Source of the DNA: Bacteroidota bacterium
GTDB lineage: Bacteria > Bacteroidota > Bacteroidia > Bacteroidales > CAJPTX01
Length of the DNA: 8,370 bases
Reading direction: 5' to 3'
NCBI GenBank assembly: GCA_002748015.1
Contig: PDRH01000117.1
Location: 1 to 8,370 of the forward strand
The position numbers and the translations under genes are program-made. Below the pieces are notes generated by a model. The model was not told the DNA's origin. It ran no database searches and saw only the letters and a program-made list of their open reading frames with translations. This document shows, one piece after another, positions 1 to 5,985 of this stretch. Each line of letters starts with the position of its first letter. Position 1 is the stretch's first letter.

Positions 1-23
1 TAGGATGGCTGACTAAGAAGTGC

Positions 24-31
24 TACCTTTG
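24..31 (+). promoter_or_regulatory. Bacteroidetes -7 promoter element (TACCTTTG) for the first lipoprotein gene
   Basis: TACCTTTG is an exact match to the Bacteroidetes TAnnTTTG -7 element. Transcription would start near 35, giving a 5' UTR of roughly 50 bases before the ATG at 87. The -33 TTTG box would fall at about 1-4, where the sequence reads TAGG, so the upstream element is absent or just outside the window. A small imperfect hairpin (CGCCT at 37-41 with AGGCG at 51-55) lies in the presumed UTR; I assign it no role. Confidence 0.55.
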
Positions 32-86
32 CACTGCGCCTCTAAATGGAAGGCGTAGTAATTTTAACAAGCTAAAGCACTAAGAA

Positions 87-659
87 ATGAACCGAACCCA
101 ACGTATCCTACTATCCATTGCCCTAGCAGCAATCCTCGGATTTACTGCCTGCGGTGAGAGCAATGACAATGCGAAGATTGAGGGCTGGTGGCGACACGCT
201 GAGTTCTCTTCGGACGATGGCTACTACGCCTACCACTTCGATGGCGGCAAAATATACGTATTGAGTAGCGAGGCCAGTACGCAGGAGGCGGCGATTGAGG
301 AGATTAACAAAGCCATAGCAGCTGGGCAGGAGGGCGCAAGCATAGAATACACCCTCAAAGGCGATATACTCACCATGAACCAGTACGACGGTGTCATCTC
401 GTGGGAAGACCAGCTGCACGTCACTTTCAAAGGGGACACCGTGGTGTTAGACGAGACGGAGGAGGACTTCAAGCACAATTTCAACGTGATGAAAGAACGC
501 TACGAAGAGGCGCTCAAAGAAGCACCTAATGCCGCGGCTAAGGAGGGTATACAGAAGAAGTACGATGAGCAGCTAGGCTCATACGATAAGAAGTATAAGG
601 AATGGGAGGCAGACAAGGATGAACCCGAGGTCTGCGTACGCTTCCAGCCCCAGGAGTAG
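87..659 (+). CDS. Small lipoprotein of unknown function (190 aa)
   Basis: The N-terminus is a typical type II signal peptide: basic start (NRTQR), hydrophobic core, then lipobox FTAC with the lipidated cysteine at residue 22. The mature protein is therefore a membrane-anchored lipoprotein, either periplasmic-facing or surface-exposed. Residues about 30-122 look beta-rich, with short strands separated by GD or DG turns and a GWWRHAEF segment near residue 33, loosely reminiscent of lipocalin-like Bacteroidetes lipoproteins. Residues about 123-176 are strongly charged and probably helical. The ATG at 87 is preferred because it gives the complete signal peptide and follows an A-rich stretch, as is usual in this phylum, which rarely uses strong Shine-Dalgarno sites. 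It appears monocistronic, with a promoter at 24-31 and a terminator at 703-742. I do not recognise a named family, and the lipocalin idea is only a guess from the pattern. Confidence 0.85.
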   Translation: MNRTQRILLSIALAAILGFTACGESNDNAKIEGWWRHAEFSSDDGYYAYHFDGGKIYVLSSEASTQEAAIEEINKAIAAGQEGASIEYTLKGDILTMNQYDGVISWEDQLHVTFKGDTVVLDETEEDFKHNFNVMKERYEEALKEAPNAAAKEGIQKKYDEQLGSYDKKYKEWEADKDEPEVCVRFQPQE

Positions 660-702
660 CCACTGTGCTAGTACCCTCCTAACTCCAGGCGAAACCATCT
701 AT

Positions 703-742
703 AGCTCCGCATCGCTTCCACCCGGGAGGATGCGGAGCTTTT
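703..742 (+). terminator. Intrinsic terminator after the first lipoprotein gene
   Basis: A perfect 11-bp stem (703-713 with 729-739, AGCTCCGCATC and its complement) can continue inward with CTTCC (715-719) against GGGAG (724-728). It is followed by a T-run starting at 739. It lies 43 bases past the stop codon on the same strand and insulates the downstream trp leader from read-through. Confidence 0.85.
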
Positions 743-790
743 ATATTCACCAGCCGTGGTGCAATTTTCGTACGTTCTTCGGCAGGGTAT

Positions 791-821
791 TTTGCCATCC
801 CAAAAACTTTACCTACCTTTG
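791..821 (+). promoter_or_regulatory. Sigma-ABfr-type promoter of the trp leader and trpB
   Basis: A TTTG -33 element at 791-794 is followed, after exactly 19 bases, by TACCTTTG at 814-821, an exact match to the Bacteroidetes TAnnTTTG -7 element. Transcription should start near 825, only about five bases before the first leader ATG at 830. This is one of the two best promoters in the window and it sets the start of the attenuator RNA. Confidence 0.8.
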
Positions 822-829
822 TCGCGGAA

Positions 830-913
830 ATGAATAGTACATCCTCAATGGTTCAAGCGCAGGGTATATACTTTGGTTGGTGGCGTAGCTTACACTGCAA
901 GGTCGTAAGTTGA
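830..913 (+). CDS. Tryptophan leader peptide (27 aa, tandem Trp codons)
   Basis: This short frame runs from ATG 830 to TGA 911-913 and contains the segment GIYFGWWRSLH, with two adjacent TGG Trp codons at 878-883. It lies immediately upstream of trpB, behind a strong promoter and ahead of an intrinsic terminator, which is the arrangement of ribosome-mediated attenuation leaders. Translation itself is the sensor; the peptide probably has no other function. An in-frame second ATG at 848 would give a 21-residue version with a more normal 5' UTR of about 22 bases. With the first ATG the mRNA would be almost leaderless. Either start keeps both Trp codons. The stop codon overlaps the RNA strand (902-911) that takes part in both alternative hairpins. 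Confidence 0.85.
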   Translation: MNSTSSMVQAQGIYFGWWRSLHCKVVS

Positions 914-988
914 GCCAGTCTGCGCATCAGTCCCAAGAGAGATTAAGAATACGGGCGGCTTGTCGAACTTACGGCAAGTCGCCTTTTT
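887..988 (+). promoter_or_regulatory. Trp attenuator: alternative hairpins between leader peptide and trpB
   Basis: Three mutually exclusive pairings can be read directly. (1) 887-893 with 905-911 is a 7-bp hairpin just after the Trp codons. (2) The antiterminator pairs 902-911 with 966-975, ten consecutive pairs including one G-U; CGTAAGTT at 904-911 is the exact reverse complement of AACTTACG at 966-973. It may extend by AGCC (913-916) with GGCT (957-960). (3) The terminator pairs 954-962 with 975-983. A ribosome stalled at 878-883 would cover strand 887-893, leaving 902-911 free to build the antiterminator. A ribosome at the stop codon (911-913) would cover that strand, letting the terminator form. 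The pairings are seen in the sequence; the switching behaviour is inferred from the classic trp attenuation model. Confidence 0.82.
954..988 (+). terminator. Attenuator terminator upstream of trpB
   Basis: GGCGGCTTG (954-962) pairs with CAAGTCGCC (975-983), nine pairs with one G-U. The stem can extend by three more pairs (963-965 with 972-974) to leave a six-base loop, AACTTA. Five T residues (984-988) follow directly. It is an intrinsic terminator 46 bases upstream of the trpB start, so it would cut off trpB transcription unless the antiterminator forms. Its loop and descending arm (966-975) are the partner of the leader strand 902-911. Confidence 0.88.
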
Positions 989-1034
989 CTATGCCCAGTA
1001 ATCACGTAATTAGCACCTAATAGATAGAATAGCC

Positions 1035-2282
1035 ATGCAAAGCAGCACAGCCACAACGAGAGAAACACACCCCCAGGATATAGCCATCAACGAGAACCTA
1101 CACGTAAACCCAGATGGCTTCTACGGCCGCTTCGGCGGGGCCTTCGTCACCCCGGCCCTGGAGAAGAACATCAAGGAGCTAGCAGCCTGCTATGCCGAGA
1201 TAATCGATAGCCCGGAGTTTCAGCAACGCTACCGGGAGCTGCTACGCGACTACGTGGGCCGTCCCTCCCCCCTCTACCTATCCCGCTCCCTGAGCGAACG
1301 CCACGGCTGTCGGGTCTACCTCAAGCGTGAAGACCTCAACCATACCGGGGCGCACAAGATAAACAACGCTATCGGCCAGGTGCTACTGGCGAAAGCCATG
1401 GGCAAGAAGCGCGTAATCGCCGAGACGGGGGCCGGCCAACACGGGGTTGCGACGGCCACGGTATGCGCGCTGTTCCAGATGCCCTGCACCATCTACATGG
1501 GGGCAATGGACATAGAGCGCCAGCACCTCAACGTGGATAAGATGAAGCTCCTGGGCGCCGAGATTCGTGCAGCAACAGCGGGCAATGCCACCCTTTCCAA
1601 CGCGGTAGAGGCCGCCCTGGAGGAGTGGAGCCTACACCCCGAGGACACCTTCTACATGCTGGGTTCGGCCGTTGGCCCACACCCCTACCCCGACATCGTG
1701 GCGCGCCTACAGTCCATCATCAGCGAGGAGCTACGCCACCAGCTGCTCGAGAAGGAGGGCACGGAGCTACCCACCCACGTAGTTGCCTGCATAGGCGGCG
1801 GGAGCAACGCAGCGGGTAGCTTCTACCACTTCATCGACGATGCGAACGTGCAGCTGGTGCTAGCCGAAGCGGCCGGCATGGGTACAAGCACCGAGGAAAC
1901 TGCCGCCTCGCTCACCCTCGGGGAAGAGAGCCTCCTGCACGGTAGCCGCTCGCTCGTGCTACTCGACGGGGAGGGCAAGGTGCGCGAGGCCTACTCCGTC
2001 TCGGCAGGGTTGGACTACCCGGGCTCCGGCCCCCTGATGGCCTCCCTGGTCGAGCAGAAAAGAGCGCAGGTAGTACCGGTTACCGACGACGAGGCCATAG
2101 CCGCTGCGCTACGTCTCAACCGACAGGAGGGGATACTGCCCGCGCTGGAATCTGCCCACGCATTGGCTGCGCTGGACCGGCTAGCATTCGAGCCTAAGGA
2201 TGTAGTAGTAATGACGCTCTCCGGGCGAGGCGACAAGGATATAGATGTATACCTAGAGCATGCCAAATCGCTAGAGCAATAG
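1035..2282 (+). CDS. trpB: Tryptophan synthase beta chain
   Basis: This is the PLP enzyme that joins indole and L-serine to make L-tryptophan, normally as an alpha2-beta2 complex with TrpA in the cytoplasm. All the family signatures are present: the N-terminal GFYGRFGGAFV segment (28-38), KRED (97-100), the PLP lysine K108 in HTGAHKINNA, the catalytic glutamate E130 in AETGAGQHG, the phosphate-binding GGGSNA loop (254-259), SAGLDYPG (323-330) and the C-terminal SGRGDKD (396-402). The length of 415 residues and the motif set fit the TrpB1 type that partners TrpA, rather than the longer TrpB2. It is intact with no missing catalytic residue. The ATG at 1035 follows an A-rich stretch and adds about 20 residues before the conserved core. 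No other trp gene follows: the next gene converges from the opposite strand 32 bases later. Expression should depend on the upstream attenuator. A lone TrpB could salvage indole or work with a TrpA encoded elsewhere. Confidence 0.97.
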   Translation: MQSSTATTRETHPQDIAINENLHVNPDGFYGRFGGAFVTPALEKNIKELAACYAEIIDSPEFQQRYRELLRDYVGRPSPLYLSRSLSERHGCRVYLKREDLNHTGAHKINNAIGQVLLAKAMGKKRVIAETGAGQHGVATATVCALFQMPCTIYMGAMDIERQHLNVDKMKLLGAEIRAATAGNATLSNAVEAALEEWSLHPEDTFYMLGSAVGPHPYPDIVARLQSIISEELRHQLLEKEGTELPTHVVACIGGGSNAAGSFYHFIDDANVQLVLAEAAGMGTSTEETAASLTLGEESLLHGSRSLVLLDGEGKVREAYSVSAGLDYPGSGPLMASLVEQKRAQVVPVTDDEAIAAALRLNRQEGILPALESAHALAALDRLAFEPKDVVVMTLSGRGDKDIDVYLEHAKSLEQ

Positions 2283-2287
2283 CACCG

Positions 2288-2323
2288 ACAAACCGGTTTG
2301 TGGAGTACCCCACCCTACTCCAC
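2288..2323. terminator. Palindromes between convergent trpB and TonB-C-like gene, possible weak bidirectional terminator
   Basis: A perfect 14-base palindrome (ACAAACCGGTTTGT, 2288-2301) is followed by an 8-bp stem (GTGGAGTA at 2300-2307 with TACTCCAC at 2316-2323, eight-base loop). The second stem runs into the stop codon and last codons of the minus-strand gene. There is no T-run on either side, so it is not a canonical intrinsic terminator. Its position between two converging genes is the main reason to suspect a role in 3'-end formation. Confidence 0.35.
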
Positions 2324-3085
2324 GAACCGAACCACTATCGGCAGGGTATACCTCACCGACACCGCACGCCCCCGATGCATTACGGGCTCCGCCACGGGAA
2401 AGAACCCTAGCACGCGCTTCACCTCATCGACCACCTCTGAGGAGAATGCGCCCCCCACACCGAGTAGGCGATGATGCCCGGTACTATCCACCTCTGCCTC
2501 CACCATCAGCCGTACCCTATCACCTTGGTGGGACACCACTTCTGTATCGAAGTGACGACTGATTATCCTCCCCAGAACCCTTTGGAAGCAGCGCCGTTGC
2601 CGCATGGGATCCTCCACCTCGAGGCAACCCGGTACGCGGGGAAAATCCTCCAGGGGGTAGGGTTCACTCTGGAGTGCCTTCACAACCCTGGCATATACCG
2701 TATCAATAGACTCCTTCCCCCGTGCAAAGGCCAAGCGCTCCTGCAGAGTATTCACCACCACCACCACGCCCGTAGCATCAGCGGGTATAGCCTCCTTTAG
2801 CAGCGTATACCCCCAGGGCATGATCACGCTTAGCGTATCCCCCCCCTTCGCAAACACCTGAATTAGCTTCACGCTACTCTCCGACAAGCTCAGCGCCTCC
2901 TTCATGCCCGCCGTGCGAATGGTGTAGGCATTCTCCTCCCTATCGTCGCTCCGAAAGCGCAGTTCTATTGTACGCAGCGTTCTCTTTTCCTGCTGCCTGG
3001 CCTTCTTCCTGAAGAGGCCACAAGAGCTTACTGAGAGTGCCACCAGAACACCCAAAACGAGCAGAATGCATCTTCTCATCTTCAT
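2315..3085 (-). CDS. Lipoprotein with a TonB C-terminal-like domain (256 aa)
   Basis: Residues 1-22 form a lipoprotein signal peptide (KMRR, hydrophobic core, SVSSC) with the lipidated cysteine at 22, followed by basic residues (LFRKKAR). Residues about 39-150 are of unknown type. Residues about 165-255 resemble the TonB C-terminal domain: a helix leading to a strand (DRVRLMVEAEVDSTG), a DEVKRVLGFFP helix and turn where TonB proteins have a residue pattern ending in PxWxP, and finally GRAVSVRYTLPIVVRF, very close to the GKxVxVxYTLPIxF signature. There is no proline-rich periplasm-spanning linker and the anchor is lipid rather than a transmembrane helix, so a role as an energy-transducing TonB is doubtful. 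It starts 29 bases after the Sel1-repeat gene on the same strand, so the two are probably co-transcribed from the promoter at 4035-4065. The family assignment comes from motif pattern only. Confidence 0.85.
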   Translation of the reverse strand: MKMRRCILLVLGVLVALSVSSCGLFRKKARQQEKRTLRTIELRFRSDDREENAYTIRTAGMKEALSLSESSVKLIQVFAKGGDTLSVIMPWGYTLLKEAIPADATGVVVVVNTLQERLAFARGKESIDTVYARVVKALQSEPYPLEDFPRVPGCLEVEDPMRQRRCFQRVLGRIISRHFDTEVVSHQGDRVRLMVEAEVDSTGHHRLLGVGGAFSSEVVDEVKRVLGFFPVAEPVMHRGRAVSVRYTLPIVVRFVE

Positions 3086-3114
3086 TCTCTCCAGTGTTTC
3101 TAGTAGAGATCGAG

Positions 3115-4014
3115 CTACAGATCGACCAACTTAAGATCGTCCCACAGGCTCCGGGCCTTCTCATTACCAGCTTCGCAAGCCGCCCTGATCCAGCGCCTTC
3201 CCTCCTCCAACTCCCCGGCATCCAGATACCTTATGCCCAGGTTTAGCTGCGCATTGCTATAGCCCTGATCGGCGCTAGCCCTATACCAGTGGAGAGCCTT
3301 CTGGTCGTCCTTCGCAATCCCCGCACCCTTCTCATACATTAGCGCCAGGTTGAACTGGGCCTCCTCGTTGCCCTGCTCGGCGCTCAGGGTATACATCTGC
3401 GCCGCTTTCGCAGGGTCTTGCGGTACGCCCTGCCCCGTCTCGTACATGATACCCAGGTTGAACTGCGCATCGTCATCCCCCTGCTCGGCGCTCTGGGTAA
3501 AAAGCTCAAAGGCCTTCTGGTTGTCCTGCGCCACGCCTTCTCCGCCGGCGTACATGGCGCCCAGAGCACACTGCGCATACTGGTTGCCCTGATCGGCGCT
3601 CTTGGTGAGGTAGTCTTGCGCCTTCGCATAGTCCTGCGGCACACCCGTACCCTCAACGAACAGAAGCCCCAGAAGATGCTGCGCCCTGTCGTTCCCCTGT
3701 CCTGCGCTCTGCTCCAGCAGCTCTACGGCCTTCCGATAATCCTGCACTACGCCATCCCCCTCCTTGTATATGAGCCCCAGGTCGTACTGGGCATACTGGT
3801 TGCCCTGCGCCGCGCTCTTGGTGAACCACTCTATGGCCCGCGCATCGTCCTGCTTCGTACCATCCCCATCGAAGTACATCCAGGCGAGTTCAAACTGCGC
3901 CTGGGCGTCCCCCTGCTCGGCCAGCTTCTTGACCTTCTGGAATTCGGTGTTAGTGCACGAGCCGAATAGCATGGAGAGGAGAATGCTTGCAATGCCTGCT
4001 AGATTAATCTTCAT
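3115..4014 (-). CDS. Sel1-repeat lipoprotein (299 aa)
   Basis: A lipoprotein signal peptide ends in LFGSC with the lipidated cysteine at residue 20. After a short spacer, residues 37-252 are six uninterrupted 36-residue Sel1-like repeats, and a shortened seventh covers about 253-284. Each has the pattern AQxxLGxMYxxGxGVxQDxxKAxxxxxxSAxQGN. Such repeats form a TPR-like alpha-alpha solenoid used for protein-protein contacts, so a scaffolding role at the envelope is likely; the partner is unknown. I chose the ATG at 4014. The frame is open back to a GTG at 4035, but that start would sit inside the promoter -7 element and spoil the signal peptide. It is the first gene of a likely two-gene unit with the TonB-C-like lipoprotein downstream, which may be its partner. 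Confidence 0.93.
   Translation of the reverse strand: MKINLAGIASILLSMLFGSCTNTEFQKVKKLAEQGDAQAQFELAWMYFDGDGTKQDDARAIEWFTKSAAQGNQYAQYDLGLIYKEGDGVVQDYRKAVELLEQSAGQGNDRAQHLLGLLFVEGTGVPQDYAKAQDYLTKSADQGNQYAQCALGAMYAGGEGVAQDNQKAFELFTQSAEQGDDDAQFNLGIMYETGQGVPQDPAKAAQMYTLSAEQGNEEAQFNLALMYEKGAGIAKDDQKALHWYRASADQGYSNAQLNLGIRYLDAGELEEGRRWIRAACEAGNEKARSLWDDLKLVDL
3163..3906 (-). repeat. Tandem Sel1-like repeats (six of 36 aa plus one shortened)
   Basis: The coding repeat has a 108-base period. Repeat units in protein order begin at residues 37, 73, 109, 145, 181, 217 and 253 of the product. The spacing of the first six is exactly 36 residues with no insertion. The seventh lacks the GxGxxxQD loop (LDAGELEEGR instead) and is about four residues shorter, as is common for the capping repeat of a solenoid. 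Confidence 0.9.
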
Positions 4015-4034
4015 GAGTTCCCTTATTATTCCCA

Positions 4035-4065
4035 CAAAGGTAGCCCATACACCCTAAGCGGCAAA
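4035..4065 (-). promoter_or_regulatory. Sigma-ABfr-type promoter of the Sel1/TonB-C lipoprotein genes
   Basis: On the minus strand a TTTG -33 element (4065-4062) is followed after exactly 19 bases by TACCTTTG (4042-4035), an exact match to the Bacteroidetes consensus. Transcription should start near 4031, leaving a 5' UTR of about 17 bases before the ATG at 4014. This promoter also settles the start codon, because a GTG start at 4035 would lie upstream of the transcript. Confidence 0.78.
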
Positions 4066-4099
4066 TCGCAACGCTACGAACAATATCGCCCAAAATCGC

Positions 4100-4107
4100 T
4101 ACCTTGC
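4100..4107 (+). promoter_or_regulatory. Weak candidate -7 element before the larger WGR-like gene
   Basis: TACCTTGC differs from the TAnnTTTG consensus in its last two positions (GC for TG), and no TTTG -33 element sits 19-21 bases upstream. It lies directly before the ATG at 4112, so transcripts from it would be leaderless or nearly so. The true promoter may lie elsewhere in the 97-base divergent intergenic region shared with the Sel1-repeat gene. Confidence 0.25.
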
Positions 4108-4111
4108 GCCA

Positions 4112-5803
4112 ATGAATGAATACCAGACCATATACCTCGAGAACAGCAAGGCGAACCGCTTCTGGGAGCTGGAGTACAGCGATAGCGATCGCTTCTACTA
4201 CACCCGCCAGGGGGAGATAGGCACGCTCGGGCGGCATAGCTGGGAGCTATTCGAGAAGCGCCCTCAGCCCCACGAGCAGGCCCAGGCCATGGCCGACAAA
4301 AAGCGCCAGAAAGGCTATGTAGATGCCCCCGTCCCCCCCATACCCACCCTCGCCCCTGCGCCTGAAGTCCTCCCCGGCGAGCCACTTAGCCCGGAGGAGC
4401 TAACCCGCTTCACTAAAGCCTTCATAGAGCACCCGAGCGAGGAGCAATGCACCGTCTGGGAAAAGGCCATGCCGAAGTTCCTACGGGAAAACGTATACGA
4501 GGGGTCGGGGCGACTGGAGTACATCAGCGGCCTCCGCGTGCTGGCCCAGGAGTTCGAGGTCATAGCCGCCTGGGAGAGCCCCATCATGGCCAAGGAGGTA
4601 GACCGCGACCCACGTGGCATGGTCACCGAAATACGCTACTACATCGAGGGCATGCAGGTCCTACGGCTGCGCAACCAGCATATCGGCCACAGCGAAGACC
4701 CACCCATCCGCCCCTTCTTCAGCGAGCACGAGACCTACTACGGCTTCCGCTGGGGCAAGAGGAAACGCATTATCGAGGAGGCCCGCGCCCTGCTGATGGG
4801 CTTCCCGCACTTCTGCGCCGAATTCCTCACGCAGGTGGAGGGGAAGGCGAATACGCGCATCAAGGACAGGAAGATACGCACCGTAGCCTCCACCAGCATA
4901 GAGGTGCTAGTCGAGAACCTCATGAAGGGCACCGGCCACCTCTACCGCCTGGCAAAGAGCGACAAGAGCAGCCGCCTACGGGTTCGCCTGGACGACATCA
5001 ACTACCTCGAGCTAAGCCTACCCCACGGCAGCTTCATCAAGCGGGCGGACGATGTCCTACGCACCATCGACCTCATCAAGGAGCTCTTCGACAGCCTTCC
5101 CATGCCCATCATGCTGAACGCCGGGGGCAGCCACCGCGAATGGGGAACTATCAAGTGGCATGAGAACTACTACCACCCCGAGGACCCACGTGAAATGTTC
5201 TGGCGAGAGCGCACGCTGGCCTACGAAGCCCAGACTGTACTCCACCGCAGCACCGAGCCGCTAGACCTAGAAGCCATGGCCAGCTGGGACATCCCCGGGC
5301 TTAGCAAAGAAATCCAGCACCGTGGCAAGAAGATAGCCAGCATAATCTACCGGCTGGACGGACGGCGGCTCCTCTCCCTGGAATCCCACAGGTACGACTA
5401 CGGCCTCTTCTCCTGGCTACGCGACGGCGCACCTGAAAACATGCCAACCACCCCCGAATGGCGAAAGCTCCTCGAGGGGTTGTCCGACTTCTACCGCGCC
5501 GAGCAGAGGGACTTCGAGCAGCAGTTCCGCGATACCCAGTGGGCAGCCAAAATAGCCGCCATCATGGAGAGCAAGGGCTACCAGTGGACGCTGAACCTCG
5601 CCCCCCCGGAGTTCGCCCAGCTGAGCATGCAGGCCCCCAAGCGGCGCGTACTCACCCTCCTTCTCCCCTACGAGCAGATAGACGCGCACTACGAAACGCT
5701 GGACAGCACCATCGAACGAATAGTCGAAACGCTCAGGGCCAGCAAGCTAACCCTCTGGATAGTACGCAGCAACTGGAGGGAACGGGAGTGGATAAAAGGC
5801 TAA
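4112..5803 (+). CDS. WGR-like domain protein with duplicated unrecognised modules (563 aa)
   Basis: Residues 5-69 read as a divergent WGR domain: IYLENSKANRFWELEY at the front, YTRQGEIGTLG in the middle and DKKRQKGY at the end. The defining Trp-Gly-Arg is degraded to QGE. WGR domains occur in PARP-like enzymes and in MolR/YehF-like bacterial proteins and are thought to bind nucleic acid. A proline-rich linker (72-92) follows. The rest appears to be two copies of a two-part unit: part X at about 141-240 and 367-465 (pattern R-x-LA-x-E, then an I-x-Y-x-x-x-G segment, then YG-x-x-x-W), and part A/B at about 262-350 and 474-563, each with a leucine-rich LP strand and a long helix. Offsets between matching parts are about 220-226 residues. 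There is no signal peptide or membrane segment, so it is probably cytoplasmic. The 257-residue gene converging from 6759 is a paralogue. I do not recognise the modules and assign no function. Confidence 0.88.
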   Translation: MNEYQTIYLENSKANRFWELEYSDSDRFYYTRQGEIGTLGRHSWELFEKRPQPHEQAQAMADKKRQKGYVDAPVPPIPTLAPAPEVLPGEPLSPEELTRFTKAFIEHPSEEQCTVWEKAMPKFLRENVYEGSGRLEYISGLRVLAQEFEVIAAWESPIMAKEVDRDPRGMVTEIRYYIEGMQVLRLRNQHIGHSEDPPIRPFFSEHETYYGFRWGKRKRIIEEARALLMGFPHFCAEFLTQVEGKANTRIKDRKIRTVASTSIEVLVENLMKGTGHLYRLAKSDKSSRLRVRLDDINYLELSLPHGSFIKRADDVLRTIDLIKELFDSLPMPIMLNAGGSHREWGTIKWHENYYHPEDPREMFWRERTLAYEAQTVLHRSTEPLDLEAMASWDIPGLSKEIQHRGKKIASIIYRLDGRRLLSLESHRYDYGLFSWLRDGAPENMPTTPEWRKLLEGLSDFYRAEQRDFEQQFRDTQWAAKIAAIMESKGYQWTLNLAPPEFAQLSMQAPKRRVLTLLLPYEQIDAHYETLDSTIERIVETLRASKLTLWIVRSNWREREWIKG

Positions 5804-5899
5804 AATACCCCAATTCGGTTTATCATCAGCGCAGTAAGCCGATCCCCGCTACGGGCTAATCGCTCGAGATAAACGCCCCCATCCGGCGCATTGGGGAGC

Positions 5900-5934
5900 A
5901 AAAAGCCCGTAGGCATAGCGACTTGCCGCATGCC
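5900..5934 (-). terminator. Possible terminator of the shorter WGR-like gene
   Basis: Read on the minus strand, GGCATGCG (5934-5927) pairs with CGC and ATGCC (5920-5918 and 5916-5912) around a six-base loop, with one bulged base. A T5 run (5904-5900) follows seven bases later. The gap between stem and T-run is longer than usual. It lies about 50 bases past the stop codon of the 257-residue gene. The same interval has a 9-bp inverted repeat, CTACGGGCT (5849-5857) with AGCCCGTAG (5904-5912), that could form an alternative longer structure. The rest of 5804-5985 shows no gene. Confidence 0.35.
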
Positions 5935-5985
5935 TAGAATGGCGAATAGCTATAGAGCGAATTGTATGGGCTAGGATAGGAGGCC

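Noticed and set aside
619..837. Plus-strand open frame overlapping the first lipoprotein gene end, terminator and trp promoter
   Set aside because: It reads through an intrinsic terminator and a promoter and gives no recognisable protein features.
841..1034. Riboswitch or T-box upstream of trpB
   Set aside because: A translated WW leader with mutually exclusive hairpins explains the region; I see no T-box specifier or conserved T-box sequence, and no aptamer I recognise.
2288..2301. Perfect palindrome as a recombination or attachment site
   Set aside because: There is no integrase, duplicated flank or mobile gene nearby; a 3'-end structure between convergent genes is the simpler reading.
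3418..3969. Long plus-strand open frame across the Sel1-repeat gene
   Set aside because: It is the antisense shadow of a 108-base periodic coding repeat; its product merely mirrors that period and has no family-like motif.
4015..4035. GTG at 4035 as the start of the Sel1-repeat gene
   Set aside because: It overlaps the promoter -7 element and adds charged residues before the signal peptide. ATG at 4014 gives a clean lipoprotein signal.
4447..5163. 238-codon open frame inside the larger WGR-like gene
   Set aside because: The product is a low-complexity His/Arg/Pro/Gly-rich chain typical of an out-of-frame reading of GC-rich DNA, while the overlapping frame has coherent domains.
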